Notes: a model not told the origin generated them from the sequence alone. A stretch of DNA of 64,000 bases from Fischerella sp. PCC 9605 (GCF_000517105.1 NZ_KI912154.1:321146-385145), one strand, 5' to 3'. Shown: positions 17,582 through 27,744, counted from the first letter of the stretch. A program made the numbers and translations.

Positions 17582-18943
17582 CTAGGTATTAACAGAGTGA
17601 GCAAACTGCTTAAAGGCTATTTGATTGCGTTTGATTGCCTTCTCTATCGATCCACCTTCAGCCATCAAGCGCATTTCGCGGTTAACTGGCCATAGGTACT
17701 CAAGGCGACCGAAGAAACGACTTAAATCACTGAAAAGAATTTCGTGATACTTGAGATTGACATGGAAGCCTTCGTGTTCTTGACACAGGCACTTCTCCAG
17801 CCAATGGAGGGTGTCCTGCTTGGACATATTAAACAGAGGAGACGTGAGCAGCCGATAATACGAAGGTATGAAATCTACATCATCTCGGAATGTAGCGGGT
17901 AGGGCAGCAGATAACCCGCTCAAAAGCCCCCGTTGTAACAAGAAGATGATGACGTTAGATAGTAGTTTTTCGTACGCTGTGGGCTTCGGAAAATCCCTAT
18001 ATACCTCTTGTGCAATAACCTGAGACATTGTGGTATGGAAGGATTCATCCAACAAGTGATAGTGAGATACAGCGATCGGAGTGGGGATGAACTCACCTTT
18101 TCTATCCAGATCCTTAAACTGTTTGTAGTAGCGGTACTCATATGTTTTTAATGACATATTTGCTACCATGCGCGCTGAGTAGTACTGTGCTGCTAAGAAG
18201 GGAGAACTACCCCAATTTAAACTTAGGAATTTAAACGCGGTTGGAGATGCAGTTACTCCAGCCAGTCCACCAGTGGCTGTGGGGATTGAGCTGCCTTTTT
18301 CTTGCAAGTACTGAGAATAGTATTTTTCCTTACCCTGATGCATCAGCTTGGTAAGAAAGCGAAAGGTGGAATTCTGGATAGATTCCCATTTAGGAAGTTC
18401 TTGGAGTTTATAGCGCAGATTATTGTTAGTCTGATTGTTCAACTTTTTATGGAGAGGATTACCAAAGGACTCTTTGCCCAGTAAAGCAATCTTCGTCTTA
18501 TAACCAATTTTCTGGAAAGTATTGATGTGGTAGCGTTCTTGACTCGTTTCAAAGTCCAGTTCTTGGCATAGAGTTTCATATCCCCCAATGTGAGCAAAAA
18601 CACCAGATGTGATTTGGTTGTAGAGCATGGTGTTTGCTTCTGCGGATGCAGTATGCTGATACTGCCCCACCCAGAAAAGGTGATTGAGCGCTAGTTTTTG
18701 TGCATGAGAAGCTTGTTCGTAGAGAGGAGTGCCGTAGAAAGTGGAAAGTTCGGGATCGCCCCAAAAATGATTGCTGTTGTGGCTGTAATCAAAGTTTTTG
18801 CCTAGAGCTTCTATTTTTTCAGTGTAATCAGATTCCGTGTTAGTCTGATAGGTTTTGTTGATGAGTTGAAAATGCTTTTTATCTTTGTCCACGAACTGAT
18901 TTAAAACTTTGGATTTCTGATCCAATTCCTTAGTTGTAACCAT
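17582..18943 (-). CDS. CylC-like dimetal-carboxylate enzyme (putative aliphatic halogenase)
   Basis: The 453-residue, largely helical protein carries two ExxH motifs in the ferritin-like pattern, E136-R-Y-H139 and E300-S-F-H303. Additional carboxylates are at Glu102 (SAEANTMLY) and Glu269 (TYEYRYY). This fits a diiron/dimetal site of the AurF-like and CylC families. Length and the company it keeps, directly between a free ACP and a PKS with a fatty acyl-AMP ligase upstream, match cylindrocyclophane-type loci. There CylC chlorinates an unactivated carbon of an acyl-ACP. I infer the same kind of substrate here; hydroxylation or desaturation cannot be excluded from sequence. The gene begins 70 bp after the ACP stop and ends 43 bp before the PKS frame. 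Confidence 0.75.
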   Translation of the reverse strand: MVTTKELDQKSKVLNQFVDKDKKHFQLINKTYQTNTESDYTEKIEALGKNFDYSHNSNHFWGDPELSTFYGTPLYEQASHAQKLALNHLFWVGQYQHTASAEANTMLYNQITSGVFAHIGGYETLCQELDFETSQERYHINTFQKIGYKTKIALLGKESFGNPLHKKLNNQTNNNLRYKLQELPKWESIQNSTFRFLTKLMHQGKEKYYSQYLQEKGSSIPTATGGLAGVTASPTAFKFLSLNWGSSPFLAAQYYSARMVANMSLKTYEYRYYKQFKDLDRKGEFIPTPIAVSHYHLLDESFHTTMSQVIAQEVYRDFPKPTAYEKLLSNVIIFLLQRGLLSGLSAALPATFRDDVDFIPSYYRLLTSPLFNMSKQDTLHWLEKCLCQEHEGFHVNLKYHEILFSDLSRFFGRLEYLWPVNREMRLMAEGGSIEKAIKRNQIAFKQFAHSVNT

Positions 18944-19013
18944 GATTGTCTCTTGGATAAAGAACTTTCAACGATTTGAGCAAGTGAGTTAAGCAAGATA
19001 GGCTTTTCAGTGT

Positions 19014-19331
19014 TCAATTCAAGTTGGCACTCAAATGCTGAACAAGGCTTTCGATGGTTGGGTAATCGTAAAGTAAGGTTGGATCAACCTCATATCCTAA
19101 CCAATCTTGTAAGTCACCAGTTAAACCAACTGCTGCTGAGGAATCTAAACCATAACGATCGAAAGGAATCGTAACATCAACTTCTTCGGGAGCAACTTCT
19201 AACAAATCAGCTAGATAAGAGACTATCCAAGCTTTAATCTCTGCTGCTGTCGGCACCTGCTTAGGTGCATTGATGGTGCTACTCTCCGAAAGCGTAGATG
19301 TAGTGTTTAATTCAGGATTCTGCATTTCCAT
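19014..19331 (-). CDS. Free-standing acyl carrier protein
   Basis: This 105-residue protein has a low-complexity N-terminal tail of about 25 residues, then one ACP domain. The motif is YGLDSSAAVGL, whose serine would carry phosphopantetheine, and the typical helix DYPTIESLVQHL follows. It lies between the fatty acyl-AMP ligase and the CylC-like gene, which is the layout of CylA-CylB-CylC. It probably carries the activated fatty acid for modification and hand-over to the first PKS ketosynthase. No condensation or adenylation domain is attached. Confidence 0.88.
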   Translation of the reverse strand: MEMQNPELNTTSTLSESSTINAPKQVPTAAEIKAWIVSYLADLLEVAPEEVDVTIPFDRYGLDSSAAVGLTGDLQDWLGYEVDPTLLYDYPTIESLVQHLSANLN

Positions 19332-19404
19332 CGTTTAGTCCTTCGTATGTTATGAATGATTACGTTTGCTGTAGTAAGATTGCTGCAAGTTTACCTACAC
19401 AACC

Positions 19405-19632
19405 TTAGTCTTGATAAGTTGTGAAAGTTCGTAGTTAGGGCTTGAGCACCTTGAAATTGAGCGATAAATCGCTCACTACAAACCTTTCATAATTAGTGCG
19501 ATGAATCACTAGTGGTCTATCGCATTAGTTTTGATAAGTTGTGAAAGTTCGTAGTTAGGGCTTGAGCACCTTGAAATTGAGCGATAAATCGCTCACTACA
19601 AACCTCTCATAATTAGTGCGATGAATCACTAG
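19405..19632. repeat. Two-copy direct repeat with 120-bp period
   Basis: About 108 bp starting TTAGTCTTGATAAG at 19405 recur from 19525 with very few differences. Both copies contain a small palindrome, GAGCGATAAATCGCTC, and a direct echo of AGTGCGATGAATCACTA. The repeat lies about 75 bp upstream of the ACP start, in its likely promoter and leader region. It may be a regulatory or simply a repetitive sequence. Confidence 0.8.
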
Positions 19633-20978
19633 GCATAGGTTGTTGGTACTGTGGTCATTAGTATTAAAAGGGCGATCGCCAAAGTCATCCAATTGCTACT
19701 ACTGTGCCCAAAAAAGGAATGAGAAAAGTTACTAAGGCTAACCACCTATATATCGTCTGTAGGTAGTCGTTGGCGATCGTTATCTTCTTCGCCTGATGTG
19801 ATTTCATAGCTTACCTTATACACCCTGAATTAGTTCCGGTTATTAGCCCAAGCTGCTTTGTTACAAGCAAGCCTGCGATTCTGGCTATGCATTAACTTCT
19901 TGTTCTGAAACCGTCTCACTGGGTATGAGGTAAGCAATTTAACAATATTTTTTCAGCAAACATAGATAGCATTATCTCACCTTCACCAAAAGATTTAGTT
20001 TTCGGTCTGCATTAGACAATTTGATCAAATAACCAATGAAGACTAAACCTTGATTAGCGGGATATCGACAAACAATAATGCTATCTTCTCTGGCAGCTGC
20101 CACACACAAGTTAGTGTAAAAAACTTGCTATTGGTTATTGGAAACTTGCTAGCTATTAATTGGCAACTATCAAGCTGCTCTGATGTTTGGAATTTGTATG
20201 GCATAATTGTCATTAGGTTCCGTCATATACGTGGGCAAGTTATTTCCCACAACTGTTGCGATCCTGGTTGCAAAGGCTCAACAGTTGCAGAATTAGTTAG
20301 CTTTAAGAAGCTAATTAAGCAAGTATGTGATGTGTAACCTACCTGGGACATAGCCCTCTTAAGGTTTCGGAAGTCTTGGAGGGTTATTCTCAGGTTTTCA
20401 ATGCTTTGACCTACCCAGTTTCTGATTCCTGGGAGAGTTCTGAAACAGTAGGTCGTTCCAAACATTGCAGTCACATCAAGTTGTTGGTAGATATTCCCCT
20501 TGAGTAAAAGACTGTTTTTAAAACTCGGCAAACCAAGAACTACGACGTCTTGTTTGCAAGCGGTAGAAAGCATCTTTGGAATCAGATAACATCCTCATAA
20601 CTAAAGCTCTCAAGATAAACAACTTGCTATTTGGCTGAGAGACCTTTAGGTTCCCCCTAAAAATAAACCTAAACAGCCAAAGCCAAAAATGTGTTTTAAT
20701 CCTTTCAAAGGGAATGTAGATATTAAAGCTCCTTTCTTTAAAAATTATAGGCACAATTTGAAATATTGTGAGTGAAAAATTGAGAAAGCTTTAAATTACA
20801 ATGGTAATCTCTCGTTCATCTCGAATTTCCTCCAGATAACAAATTTTTCAAAGCAGTCCTCAATCAGAAAATCTCACAAATATCCTTATGCCTATTGTCA
20901 CGCCACGTGCTACAACTTTGGTCACATCAGCAAGGCAGTGGCTTTTCTATCTTATTGCTAAGATAGTGTGATTCTTGT
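19633..20978. other. Long non-coding gap between ACP and acyl-AMP ligase genes
   Basis: No supported gene is seen in this 1.3 kb. Open frames up to about 115 codons exist but show no motif, ribosome site or family resemblance. A perfect 8-bp hairpin, CTATCTTA/TAAGATAG, lies at 20947-20966 just past the ligase stop; it lacks a clear T-run. A 17-mer ACGCCACGTGCTACAAC (from 20900) recurs near 38,166. The gap may hold decayed sequence separating the ligase from the rest of the operon. Confidence 0.6.
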
Positions 20979-22820
20979 TCATACCTGTTTACCAATTGTC
21001 AGCTGCTGTAGAACCGATTCAACCTCAGCTTCCAAATGTTTGAACTTAGCTTTGTTCTGAGGATTCTCACTCCAATCCTCTACGACATCTAAATTTCCAG
21101 AAAGAAACGCTGCTCGACAGGCTTGACGGCGAATCTTGCCACTAGAAGTTTTGGGAATGCTTCCAGTCTTGACGAGTACTGTAGCGAAAACTTCCAGTCC
21201 GTGCTCTGCGACTACTGCTTGTCTAATACTTCCGACAACTTCTTGAACGTTTAACTTCCGCAGGTAACTCCGCTCTACTTCCTGAACAATAACTAGTCGC
21301 TCAGAACCTTTGAAATCGATGGCAAATGCTGATCCACAACCGGGTCTCAGGGCTGGATGGCTCTTTTCAACAGTCAATTCAATGTCTTGGGGATAATGAT
21401 TTTGCCCTCTGATGATAATTACATCTTTGAGTCGTCCTGTAATAAACAACTCGCCACCTTGCAAAAATCCTAAGTCTCCAGTGCGAAGAAATGGACCTTC
21501 ACTTGTATCTGCTAGATAGGCACGGAAAGTTTTCTCTGTCTGTTCAGTTTGATTCCAGTAACCACGAGCAACACTCGGGCCTGCAACCCAGATTTCTCCG
21601 ACTTGCTCAGGAGGACACAGAGTTAAGGATTCGGGGTTGACAATGACGATCTTCTGTTCTGGAGGACTTTGTCCACAACCTACCATCGTCCGGGTATCTT
21701 CCTGAGTACCTTGATTTTTCACAACTCGGTTTTGCTCTAATGCTGCTGCTTCTACATTGCAGGTGATTGGTAAAGCTGTTTTTTCACCTCCAGAGACGAT
21801 GAGAGTAGTTTCTGCCATACCGTAGCAGGGATAAAATGCTTCTTTGCGGAAACCACAAGGTGCAAAAGTAGAGGCAAACTGCTCTAATGTCTCGGCACGG
21901 ACAGGTTCAGCACCAGTAAAGGCAACTTCCCAACTGCTGAGATCAAGATTCTCCAAGTGTTCGGGAGTGACTTTACGAATGCAAAGGTCGTAAGCAAAAT
22001 TTGGGCCACCACTAGTTGTAGCTTTGTAGCGGGAGATCGCTTGCAGCCAACGGATTGGCTTTTGGAGAAAGTCTACAGAAGCCATCAATACAACAGGAAA
22101 ACCACTGTAGAGAGGTTGTAATATCCCACCAATCAACCCCATGTCATGGTAGGGTGGTAGCCAAATCAAACCTTGGCTATTGGTTGTATGCCCAAATAAT
22201 TTCTGGATCGTAGCTGAGTTGGAGAGCAGGTTATGATGACTGACTATGACACCTTTAGGATTGCCTGTAGAGCCAGAGGTATATTGGAGAAAAGCCACGG
22301 TATCGCCGTTTAATTCCTGTGGCTGCCATGTTTGTGCTACGTCATGACTCAACCCATCGGTAGCTAGCCAATGCAATCCAGAAATTCCTAAGCCTTCTTT
22401 ATTAGAGCTAGCCTGGAGGTTATCCAACAGAGATGTAGAAGTGAGTACAACCTTTGCTTGAGCATCTGCCGCGATCGCTTGCAATCTAGATAAATTTTGA
22501 TTTTTTCTAGGTGGATAGGCTGGAACAGCGATGACGCCAGCATATAAACATCCAAAGAAGGCAGCAATGAAATCTAATCCAGGCTGATAGAGAAGTAGGG
22601 CACGTTCACCGCCAGCATTCAGAGATTGGAGAGAAGCAGCAATAGCTTGTGCTTGTAAATGTAACTCTCCATATGTCAACTTTTCTGCTTCTGTTTCTCC
22701 ACTCTTCAAAAATGTATATGCTTTTTGTTCTACTTGCTTTTGTGCCCTGTAACTTAGTAGCTCGACAAAAGTTGAGATATGGTACTCCTTATCTACCAGA
22801 TATTCATAACTAATACTCAT
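20979..22820 (-). CDS. Fatty acyl-AMP ligase (FAAL)
   Basis: The 613-residue protein is an ANL-superfamily adenylating enzyme with the ATP loop YTSGSTGNPKG (180-190), YGMAETT near 350, RTGDLGF and GRLKDVIIIRGQNHYPQD. The combination, with IKDxxIxxGxNxYPxDIE in place of the CoA ligase version, marks FAALs. These activate a fatty acid as acyl-AMP and pass it to an ACP rather than to CoA. It is the first gene of the locus and the likely starter-unit enzyme, with the ACP at 19014-19331 as partner. In cylindrocyclophane-type clusters the equivalent is CylA. Chain length cannot be predicted by eye. Confidence 0.92.
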   Translation of the reverse strand: MSISYEYLVDKEYHISTFVELLSYRAQKQVEQKAYTFLKSGETEAEKLTYGELHLQAQAIAASLQSLNAGGERALLLYQPGLDFIAAFFGCLYAGVIAVPAYPPRKNQNLSRLQAIAADAQAKVVLTSTSLLDNLQASSNKEGLGISGLHWLATDGLSHDVAQTWQPQELNGDTVAFLQYTSGSTGNPKGVIVSHHNLLSNSATIQKLFGHTTNSQGLIWLPPYHDMGLIGGILQPLYSGFPVVLMASVDFLQKPIRWLQAISRYKATTSGGPNFAYDLCIRKVTPEHLENLDLSSWEVAFTGAEPVRAETLEQFASTFAPCGFRKEAFYPCYGMAETTLIVSGGEKTALPITCNVEAAALEQNRVVKNQGTQEDTRTMVGCGQSPPEQKIVIVNPESLTLCPPEQVGEIWVAGPSVARGYWNQTEQTEKTFRAYLADTSEGPFLRTGDLGFLQGGELFITGRLKDVIIIRGQNHYPQDIELTVEKSHPALRPGCGSAFAIDFKGSERLVIVQEVERSYLRKLNVQEVVGSIRQAVVAEHGLEVFATVLVKTGSIPKTSSGKIRRQACRAAFLSGNLDVVEDWSENPQNKAKFKHLEAEVESVLQQLTIGKQV

Positions 22821-24564
22821 TGATTATTCCTCACTACTATAGGTTACAGCGATCCCCCTCAGCACCAAATCCTTTATGGCATGGCAACACATCCCTCGTT
22901 TTACTTAACAAGGGATACAAACTACATCCACTATGAACAGTAACAAGCAGACAATATTTATTTTTCAGAAATCTCTCTTAACTGTTTGCCTGTTTAATAA
23001 ACAGACATCTAAAATTTATCTATACATTTTGCGGTTAGATTAGCCCTGACCTGTTTTTTTGATTGCAGTTTAAGCGGAATCAGTAGAACCCCAAAATCAG
23101 TAGAACCCCAAAATCTAAAGAAATATTAAACAAATACAAAATCTTTTGTCTATCTATCTCTAGATAGGAGTGTTTGCGATTTAGGTATAAAAGAGTTTAC
23201 TACTTAGGGTAGAAGCGCATACTAAATCTACCGCTGTTGGTGGCAGCAGGCTTGACTCTAGAGTACTCCAAAACATGAGCTAATCGCTCACTTGTAGAGT
23301 ATTTATTGTTGAGCTTCCTTGACAAGGCTCTGGAACAGAAAATTGAAGATTTAGTTCGTAAAATCTTATCCTATCAATCCTTTCCATTGGATTTTTTTAA
23401 TATTCTTTTTTTCTATCTTTATAAGTCATTGAATTTCCAACTGATGTAATAAACGGTACAAAGCAATTTTATCTGATCTAAATCCCATAACTTCATAGTT
23501 AAATTCCATAACTTCATGGTTTGACCACAACTACTGCTAGCTAATGTTTTTACATTAGGGCTAATATCAATAAAACTTAGAGAGTAATCGACCACGGGGC
23601 GATCGCAAATTACAAGACAACTAAACCCTTCTGTTGAAGGGAGTTATGGGAGCAACTGATGGAGACAGCACACTGATTGAATAAAGGGAAATAAACGGAA
23701 TGACTTCTTTTAAAAGTTGGCGACAGGTACGAACAGTTTTTGCCAATCGAGTTTTCTCGTGTCTTCCAATCTCATAATCCGCAGCTTCTTGTAAGGATGA
23801 CTTGATTGAACAGCGATTTATAGAAGGACAAATAATTGGTACACCCAGAACCTTTATTTTGGGAAACGTCGATAGTAGCTGGGAAGAGTGTGATTTGGTT
23901 GTAGAGGGGACGTGCGAAATAGGTGGACAAGAAAATTTATACCTATAAACTCAGCGATCGCGTACCATTCCTCTAGAAGGTAAGGCTATGCATGTCTACT
24001 CGGCAACCCAAAATCCCCATCGCACTTAATCTGTCCTACTGTTTAGTTAATTAACAAATCTTCGGTTCTAAGTATCAACAGAGAGCTACACACCAGAAGA
24101 GATTGCGATCGCCAAGTATTCCAAAATCTGCTAAATATTGCAGGAACTCTAGCAGCAAGTTTGATGGCAACACTGGGAATGGCAGAAAACTGAATTATAT
24201 CAAACAGATAAAAATATCTATAAGCCTTATTAGAACACAAAGATTACTACTTGATGGATTGACTCCGGAAATCATGGAAAAACAGGCAATAGAAAAATGG
24301 AACGGTAAATTACCTCTCGTTATGAGTAAGGATGCACCAAGGTTTTGAAATTTAAATGAGTTATTAAAAATAAATAGTAAATGATGTAATCAATGTCTCA
24401 TAACAAATTCTAGAATCAAACAGAAATTTGAGTCTAGCCAAAGTAGAAACTATTAAATTTTTAGATGTTTGATTTACCGTACATGTATTATCACATACAA
24501 GTTATGAAGTTAGGGTAAAGGCGGCATAAAGGCGATCGCCTAAATAAAAGCTAGTAGTTTACGA
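22821..24564. other. 1.7 kb without supported genes
   Basis: The stretch is AT-rich, with two HIP1-like sites and a few short open frames that show no coding signature. AACCCCAAAATC is repeated near 23087 and 23103, and CCATAACTTCATRGTT near 23487 and 23508. It probably includes the promoter of the acyl-AMP ligase gene, but no convincing -35/-10 pair stands out. Confidence 0.55.
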
Positions 24565-25122
24565 TTAGTAGTAAGCTCCGACAAGGCTGTAAATTAAAGC
24601 AGTCAGTACTAACGTGGTAATTGTCACATAAATCCAGTTGTGTTGTTTGACAAAGACCAAAAGAGAAACCACCACCCGCAAAATTGGTGTCGCTATCAGC
24701 AGCAACAGTCCCAACTGAATTATGCCACGACGACTACCAGACAAAACTGCAACCGCAACACCAGTGGGAGAACGAAACTCGGATGGTTCACCGTGAAAAA
24801 ATTGATATTGTGCGGGTTCAGCCCCGTGGTGTAACAAATAGAGTATGCCACCAAACAACACCACACTACTGGCAAGCAAAACACCATATTTGAGCAGATG
24901 ACTCAGTAAAATATCGAGTAGCTGTGAATTCTGGAATATCTGCGTTTGTTGACTTTTAGTGTAAACCTTTGTGTCTGTAGTTTCAAGACTTGGCTTGGCT
25001 AATGCATCTATGTCAGAGTTGACATTTTGTGGCAATGGTAAGGTAACAACTCGACTCTCTGACTGTGTGAAGGTTGACCGCTGGTTAGAATTTAATTTAA
25101 ACATACTCAATTCCAATTGCAA
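24565..25122 (-). CDS. DUF1634 membrane protein
   Basis: The 185 residues have a polar N-terminal 65 and then three hydrophobic segments, at about 70-95, 130-152 and 160-183. The segment LLLIATPILRVVVSLLVF is characteristic of the DUF1634 family. Genes of this family usually sit beside a TauE/SafE-type permease gene, as here (68 bp apart, same strand). The pair probably works together in the plasma membrane, but the substrate is not known. A second ATG at residue 7 is an equally good start. Confidence 0.8.
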   Translation of the reverse strand: MQLELSMFKLNSNQRSTFTQSESRVVTLPLPQNVNSDIDALAKPSLETTDTKVYTKSQQTQIFQNSQLLDILLSHLLKYGVLLASSVVLFGGILYLLHHGAEPAQYQFFHGEPSEFRSPTGVAVAVLSGSRRGIIQLGLLLLIATPILRVVVSLLVFVKQHNWIYVTITTLVLTALIYSLVGAYY

Positions 25123-25190
25123 TTGAAAGCGTGCAGTCTGCCAAGTTGCTTGCCAACACTGCTTTTTTTGAATTTTGAAGTTTGAATTGT

Positions 25191-26027
25191 TTACATTCCT
25201 CCAGCGAGATTTTGATACACCATCTTCACAGCCATTGACACCAACACCAGGCTGAAGACAATTCTTAATATCTGCGTTTTTGCACCAACTAGAACTCTTG
25301 CCCCTAAAAATGCACCAGGCAATATTCCCAACATCACTGGCATAGATAACCCTGGATCGATGTAACCACGGGCGAGATAGACTCCTGCTGATGCTGCGGC
25401 AGTGACACCAATCATAAAATTGCTTGTGGTAGTCGAAACTTTGAACGGAATACGCATAATTTGATCCATTGCCAGGACTTTAAACGCTCCCGAACCAATT
25501 CCTAGTAAACCAGAAATTACGCCAGCAACCAACATTACGGCAAACCCAGCTGGCACAGCATGAACTTGATAAGACATCACACCCTCAGGTGTAGGGTAAG
25601 TGCCGTTGAGTTGGAGATAATCAGCGAGGGGATCGGTTGTGTCATTTTCTGGATTTTCTAGCTTGGGTTGCCCTGAAAGATAAGCAGAGTAAAGCAGGAC
25701 GATTGCCAGAACAATAGTCAATGCCTTGACAGAAACGAACATTGCAATTAAAGCACCCACGATCGCGCCAATAGTTGTTGCAACTTCTAAAAACATTCCC
25801 AAGCGTAGATTGGCAAAGCCTTTTTTAATATAAGTTGAGGCTGCACCAGCACTTGTAGCGATGACAGAAACGAGTGAAGCGCCTACAGCATAGCGAATAT
25901 CAACACCGAATCCAGAAGTTAACAAGGGGACAATGACGACTCCTCCCCCTAACCCTGTCAGTGCCCCGACAAAGCCAGCACTGAAAGATCCCAGCCAAAC
26001 TAATAAAGAAAATTCTAAAATGTTCAA
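25191..26027 (-). CDS. TauE/SafE (TSUP) family permease
   Basis: The 278 residues form about eight hydrophobic segments in two repeated halves. Each half opens with the family signature: FSAGFVGALTGLGGGVVIVP at about 15-34 and VAGVISGLLGIGSGAFKVL at about 165-183. TSUP proteins move sulfur-containing or organic anions such as sulfite, sulfoacetate or taurine-derived compounds. The DUF1634 gene follows on the same strand. Substrate cannot be assigned from sequence. Confidence 0.88.
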   Translation of the reverse strand: MNILEFSLLVWLGSFSAGFVGALTGLGGGVVIVPLLTSGFGVDIRYAVGASLVSVIATSAGAASTYIKKGFANLRLGMFLEVATTIGAIVGALIAMFVSVKALTIVLAIVLLYSAYLSGQPKLENPENDTTDPLADYLQLNGTYPTPEGVMSYQVHAVPAGFAVMLVAGVISGLLGIGSGAFKVLAMDQIMRIPFKVSTTTSNFMIGVTAAASAGVYLARGYIDPGLSMPVMLGILPGAFLGARVLVGAKTQILRIVFSLVLVSMAVKMVYQNLAGGM

Positions 26028-26116
26028 ATTTCATACCTCTTTAGTCAAGAGTTAGTAGTTAGTGGTTAGTGGTTGGTTGTTGCTTATTTCCAATGCCCAA
26101 TGCCCCACTCCCCATA

Positions 26117-26420
26117 TCAGCAGTTACCCACCGATCGCACTGTGCAGCAATGACACGGAGATAGCAAATTCACCATTGAATAGATTGAGTAGAGTGAGAG
26201 TCCACTTTTGACGATAATAAAAGCTCCTAATCCTATTAAGACAAAAGGCATGAAATTGTTGCCATAACGAGTCAAAAAATCTGCGATCGCGTGTTGATGC
26301 GTTAGTTTATATGCTGTGTAGCACAACACACCCATGAGTGTGAAAAAGACACCGAGAATTGCTAACAGGTTTTCCTAGATACTACTAGCAAACAAAGGCA
26401 CATAAAGACTGCGAATCGCG
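26117..26420 (-). pseudogene. CadD-like cadmium resistance transporter remnant
   Basis: Only the C-terminal part of a CadD-family membrane protein can be read. A frame running SLYVPLFASSI meets an in-frame TAG, then continues ENLLAILGVFF and into YKLTHQHAIADFLTRYGNNF with PFVLIGLGAFIIVKSG. The N-terminal two membrane segments are absent upstream. Both the internal stop and the missing half show decay. The family exports divalent cations. The remnant ends about 90 bp upstream of the TSUP permease gene on the same strand. Confidence 0.7.
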
Positions 26421-26540
26421 CCCGTGAATCATTCATAAAAGAAGAGAAAAAGCGATCGCTATGAGGTTACAGCAATTTTCATTGATTTGATTCACAATCA
26501 TGATGTAGGGGCGTAGTATGCTGCGCCCCTACTGTGTTGT

Positions 26541-27335
26541 TTATTCTTCACCCAACAACTGCCGTTCTTCAGGAAGTAATTTCGTTTCACTCACTGGTTT
26601 TTCGCTGTCAATACTTGCCGATTGTGAATAAGGCCTAATAATCAAACTCACGCCAATTGCCCAGGCGATCGCAACCATCCAACCTGCAACAATATCACTG
26701 GGAAAATGAACTCCCAAATACAGCCGTGTCCAGCTAATCGCTAATACATACAAGCTGCCCAACATCGCTACCAACCAGCACCAAGCACTACCCCAGGTCA
26801 AAACTACCAAAATGGCAATCAATGTCATACTAGTCATGGCATGACCACTGGGAAATGAATAAGTAAACTCTGGTGCAACAGAATCCCACAGATGGGGACG
26901 GACTCTGTGCCAAAATTCCTTGGCTGTGTGGTTGATAATCGCACTACCAGCAGCGGTGATAACTAAATAGGTGAGCGATCGCCACCGACGTTGCAGTATG
27001 AGAATGAGTGCGAGCGTACTGAGGATGGGTAATACAGTCCTAAACGAACCCAGTTTTGTGAACATCGCCGCGAATGCATCTAACTGTGGCTGTGCTACAG
27101 AGTGAATTGTCACCAGAATCGGCAAATCCCAAGGAAAACCACCCGCATTTTGCTGCACCTCTAATGCCAAAAGTCCAAAAATTTGTAGTGGTAAATATAC
27201 TCCCACAAACAATAGCAACAGAGAAGGCCAGTGGCTAATCAATAGTTTTTGCACAAACCCTACAGGCAACAGTACCTTAGTCGGCGATGTTCCTGTGAGT
27301 TGATTTTCATCGTTGACTTTTTCTGACTCTGCCAT
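26541..27335 (-). CDS. PAP2-superfamily membrane phosphatase
   Basis: The 264-residue membrane protein has the three acid-phosphatase signatures in order: KEFWHRVRP (about 152-160), YSFPSGHAMTS (about 175-185) and TRLYLGVHFPSD (about 219-230). The His of PSGH and the last His would form the phosphohistidine relay. About six hydrophobic segments surround them. Related enzymes dephosphorylate phosphatidic acid or undecaprenyl diphosphate. Which lipid is used here is not evident. No operon partner is close on the same strand. Confidence 0.88.
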   Translation of the reverse strand: MAESEKVNDENQLTGTSPTKVLLPVGFVQKLLISHWPSLLLLFVGVYLPLQIFGLLALEVQQNAGGFPWDLPILVTIHSVAQPQLDAFAAMFTKLGSFRTVLPILSTLALILILQRRWRSLTYLVITAAGSAIINHTAKEFWHRVRPHLWDSVAPEFTYSFPSGHAMTSMTLIAILVVLTWGSAWCWLVAMLGSLYVLAISWTRLYLGVHFPSDIVAGWMVAIAWAIGVSLIIRPYSQSASIDSEKPVSETKLLPEERQLLGEE

Positions 27336-27744
27336 ATCAAATACAGTATTCTGCTAGGACTAATGTAGATTTCGTTCTTAAAATACAACAATATAGCTAG
27401 ATCGTATACTCTCGAAATGTAAATATATCCTCAAACCCGGCTTCCAGAGAGAACCAGATTTTAATACGAAGCGTAAATTTATACAAATATTTTGTATCAG
27501 CCCATACAACCCCTAGCCATACGACCCTTAGACTTTTGGAGTTTTTTCAGTTTTAAATACGGTAATACAATCAAGTTTTAATATTTTAAGAAAGCGTCAA
27601 AGCAGTCGGTCAGAGAAACTTAAGAAACTTGTGCAGGCTGCTGCATCACAAGTATTCTCTACCCAAAGTGACTAGAGAAGGTTTAAAATTACCGTCTCGG
27701 CAGCGATCGCGTGACAGGTATTTCCATCTCGTGGCACATCAATC
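27336..27744. other. Intergenic stretch, nothing recognised
   Basis: About 400 bp between the phosphatase and histidine kinase genes. It contains one HIP1 site and no hairpin with a T-run or repeat that I can support. Confidence 0.5.

Noticed and set aside
20223..20754. Two overlapping minus-strand frames in the ACP-FAAL gap, possible transposase remnant
   Set aside because: No DDE, HUH, RuvC or other transposase motif and no inverted ends could be found.
24103..24348. 81-codon plus-strand frame between the FAAL and DUF1634 genes
   Set aside because: Basic, low-information composition with no ribosome site or family resemblance.
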